8,481 nt of DNA from Candidatus Faecousia faecipullorum (GTDB lineage: Bacteria; Bacillota; Clostridia; Oscillospirales; Oscillospiraceae). This document shows positions 6,859 to 8,481 of this stretch, piece by piece (position 1 is the stretch's first letter; every line of letters begins with the position of its first letter). The translations under genes and the position numbers were made by a program. The stretch covers positions 1 through 8,481 of the forward strand of contig DVJG01000082.1 in the NCBI GenBank assembly GCA_018710805.1. Reading direction: 5' to 3'. The notes under the pieces were generated by a model that did not search any database, had not been told where the DNA came from, and was given only the letters and a program-made list of their open reading frames with translations.

Positions 6859-7224
6859 ATGAATGTCCGCGAATCCGGCGAAATGTACTTGGAGGCGATT
6901 TTGGTCCTTTCTCAGCAGAAAGGGGTGGTTCGCTCCATTGATGTCAGTGAATATCTCCATTATTCCAAGCCCAGTGTTTCGCGGGCCGTGGGCATTCTCA
7001 AGCGGGGGGGCCTCCTGGAAATGGACGCCGACGGCACGCTGACCCTCAGCGCCCAGGGGCGGGAAATCGCCGAGAAGATTTACGAGCGGCACCAGGTTTT
7101 GACCAAAATCCTGCTCAAGCTGGGCGTGGACGAAAAAACCGCCTCGGAGGACGCCTGCAAAATGGAGCACGCCATCAGCGACGCTTCCTTTCAGGCCATT
7201 AAGAGGCACCTGGGTATATTGTAA
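6859..7224 (+). CDS. DtxR/MntR-family metal-dependent transcriptional regulator, short form
   Basis: A 121-residue protein. The N-terminal winged helix-turn-helix spans about residues 6-66, with recognition helix SKPSVSRAVGILKRGGLL and wing DGTLTLSAQG. The helical dimerisation and metal-binding domain follows (67-118). Against DtxR from memory, the primary metal site is kept: Met9 in EMYLE, Cys100, Glu103 and His104 in CKMEH. Met and Cys at these places are the iron-type (DtxR/IdeR) pattern; MntR has Asp and Glu. His78 of the ancillary site remains, but the other two ligands appear replaced by Thr82 and Ser96. The protein ends where an SH3-like third domain would begin, so it is two-domain like MntR. 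AAGGAGG lies seven bases before the ATG. It heads an operon with a Cys-rich protein and azlCD and is divergent from the malic enzyme gene. Its targets are unknown; I see no classical DtxR box beside it. Confidence 0.9.
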   Translation: MNVRESGEMYLEAILVLSQQKGVVRSIDVSEYLHYSKPSVSRAVGILKRGGLLEMDADGTLTLSAQGREIAEKIYERHQVLTKILLKLGVDEKTASEDACKMEHAISDASFQAIKRHLGIL

Positions 7225-7230
7225 AATCTC

Positions 7231-7258
7231 GACCGGAGGGACTCTCCGGTCCATTTTT
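7231..7258 (+). terminator. Intrinsic terminator or attenuator between the regulator and the Cys-rich gene
   Basis: A perfect 8-bp stem (7231-7238 with 7244-7251) with loop GGACT is followed by CA and five T (7254-7258). It lies just past the regulator stop and only three bases before the ribosome binding site of the next gene (GGAGGAG from 7262). No promoter is obvious between the hairpin and that gene, so the hairpin probably lets through part of the transcription and lowers expression of the downstream genes. Confidence 0.72.
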
Positions 7259-7271
7259 CCGGGAGGAGAAC

Positions 7272-7622
7272 ATGGGAAACTGTGGCAGCTGCAATTCCTG
7301 CTCCGGCTGCGGCCGGGAGCTGGTATTAACAAAACAGGAGGTGGCCCTTCTGGACCTTCTCTCCCAGATACCGTTCCTTCCCGTGGCGCGCAAAACGGAT
7401 AGTGCGGAACCCGTCTCTTTTGAACCGGCGGCGGAAGACACCCTTCTTTTGCAGTGCCTCAGCAGGAAGGGACTTATTTCCATTGACTATGATAAACCCC
7501 TGGGCGGCGGTTATGGGAAGGAATACGATCCTTACCCCATAAAAGGAAGCTTTGCCCTGACGGCGAGAGGCCAGCAGGTGCTGGAGCAGATAGAAGTCTG
7601 GGGCATGACCGAAGAAATCTGA
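7272..7622 (+). CDS. Small Cys-rich protein with winged-helix-like body, function unknown
   Basis: A 116-residue soluble protein that I do not recognise as a named family. The first 15 residues carry four cysteines at 4, 7, 10 and 13, a regular CxxCxxCxxC spacing in a Gly/Ser-rich context, suited to an Fe-S cluster or a bound metal such as zinc. A fifth Cys is at 62. Residues 17-116 look like a winged helix: LTKQEVALLDLLSQI, a short linker, LLLQCLSRKGLISIDYD, a Gly/Tyr-rich loop, then FALTARGQQVLEQIEVWG, which resembles the wing and final helix of MarR-type folds. The start at 7272 follows GGGAGGAGAAC. It sits between a metal-dependent regulator and azlC (18-base gap), so a metal- or redox-sensing partner role is possible. 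FeoC-like proteins also combine a winged helix with cysteines, but no feoA or feoB is present here. Real gene: likely; function: open. Confidence 0.82.
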   Translation: MGNCGSCNSCSGCGRELVLTKQEVALLDLLSQIPFLPVARKTDSAEPVSFEPAAEDTLLLQCLSRKGLISIDYDKPLGGGYGKEYDPYPIKGSFALTARGQQVLEQIEVWGMTEEI

Positions 7623-7640
7623 GAAAAAGGAACATAGACA

Positions 7641-8357
7641 TTGAAAAACGCAAACGAGTATGGAAACGGAGTCTCCCGGGGCTTTCCCGTCGGACTTGGA
7701 TATCTCTCCGTGAGCTTTGGCTTCGGAGCCATGGCGGCGGCCCAGGGGGTCCGGGCCATGGATGCAGCGCTGATTTCCCTGACCAATCTCACCAGCGCAG
7801 GACAGTTCGCCGGACTGACTCTGATTGTGGGAGCGGCCTCTGTATGGGAAATGATTCTTTGCCAGTTGGTCATCAACAGCCGCTACGCCCTTATGAGCCT
7901 GGCCCTGGGCCAGCGGATGGGGGAGAAGATTGGCATTCTTCCCAGGATGTTTCTTGCTTTCTTCAATACCGATGAGATTTTTGCGCTGGCCATGGCGAGA
8001 ACGGAGCCGCTGACGGTGCCGTTTCTTCTGGGCCTGGGGACGCTTCCCGTTGTGGGCTGGACCCTGGGAACCTTTCTCGGGGCCATGGCCGGGACGGTCC
8101 TGCCGGAGGCTCTGGGCACGGCCCTGGGAGTCATGCTCTACGGAATGTTTATCGCCATTGTGGTGCCCCCGGCAAAATCCGACCGCCGTATCCTCTGGGC
8201 AGTGGCCCTGGCGCTCATCTTAAGCTGTGCCTTTGCCTGGGTACCGTTTTTAAAGAACCTGTCCTCGGGTCTTGCCATTGTCATCTGCACCGTGGCGGCG
8301 GCGGGGATCTGCGCCGCGGTTTTCCCGGTGGCTGAGGAAGCGGAGGTGGGCCAATGA
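7641..8357 (+). CDS. azlC: AzlC-family branched-chain amino acid exporter, large subunit
   Basis: A 238-residue membrane protein of the AzlC/YgaZ family, the large subunit of a two-part exporter of branched-chain amino acids and analogues. Family landmarks are FPVGLGYLSVSFGFG (15-29), TSAGQFA (51-57), INSRYALMSLAL (78-89) and FFNTDEIFAL (107-116), followed by further hydrophobic helices to about residue 230 and an acidic tail. The start is TTG at 7641: an in-frame TAG lies two codons upstream at 7635, and the next in-frame ATG (codon 31) would remove the first helix. AAAAAGG upstream is a weak ribosome binding site, so expression may be modest. The gene follows the Cys-rich gene by 18 bases and overlaps azlD by four. 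Confidence 0.92.
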   Translation: MKNANEYGNGVSRGFPVGLGYLSVSFGFGAMAAAQGVRAMDAALISLTNLTSAGQFAGLTLIVGAASVWEMILCQLVINSRYALMSLALGQRMGEKIGILPRMFLAFFNTDEIFALAMARTEPLTVPFLLGLGTLPVVGWTLGTFLGAMAGTVLPEALGTALGVMLYGMFIAIVVPPAKSDRRILWAVALALILSCAFAWVPFLKNLSSGLAIVICTVAAAGICAAVFPVAEEAEVGQ

Positions 8358-8481
8358 GCATCTACACCTATATTTTCACCATGGCCCTGACCACATACCT
8401 CATCCGGGTCCTGCCGCTGACCATCTTTCGCAAACCCATTCGCAGCCGCTATTTAAGGTCCTTTCTCCACTACGTGCCCTA
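8354..8481 (+). CDS. azlD: AzlD-family exporter small subunit (partial, runs off the window)
   Basis: The first 42 codons of a small membrane protein, open to the window edge. The sequence has the AzlD start pattern: a hydrophobic helix, then TYLIRVLPLTIF and RYLRSFLHYVP, which mark the conserved Arg-Pro turn and second helix. The ATG overlaps the azlC stop (ATGA) and follows GGAGGTGGG, so translation is coupled. AzlD is usually about 100 residues, so most of the gene lies beyond the end. It completes the AzlCD exporter. Confidence 0.88.
   Translation, partial: MSIYTYIFTMALTTYLIRVLPLTIFRKPIRSRYLRSFLHYVP

Overview
The window looks like chromosomal DNA from a Gram-positive anaerobe. The gene content, strong GGAGG-type ribosome binding sites, a lipobox on the TRAP solute-binding protein and fairly GC-rich codons fit Clostridia, perhaps Oscillospiraceae or relatives. 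The taxon is an inference from these traits, not a match. I see no tRNA, rRNA, CRISPR array, insertion sequence or phage gene, and no gene-free stretch longer than about 250 bases.

Region 1 (1-1484, + strand): a terminator-like inverted repeat, a near-consensus promoter (TTGCAA, 17 bp, TATAAT), two overlapping half-size CHR-family (chromate transporter) genes, and a strong intrinsic terminator.

Region 2 (1484-6768, - strand): a five-gene operon. Its transcription order is malic enzyme, PfkB-family sugar-acid kinase (KDG-kinase-like), DctP lipoprotein, DctQ, DctM, then an intrinsic terminator facing the chr terminator. It would import an organic or sugar acid by a sodium-driven TRAP transporter, phosphorylate a keto-deoxy sugar acid, and turn malate into pyruvate. 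The true TRAP substrate cannot be settled from this window.

Region 3 (6803-8481, + strand, divergent from region 2): a short DtxR-family metal-dependent regulator with DtxR/IdeR-type primary metal ligands, then a terminator or attenuator hairpin, a small unrecognised protein with a CxxCxxCxxC N-terminus and a winged-helix-like body, and the azlC-azlD branched-chain amino acid exporter pair (azlD runs off the end). The regulator plus Cys-rich protein pairing, and its hairpin leader, is the least explained part of the window. Most of the rest is ordinary transport and central metabolism.
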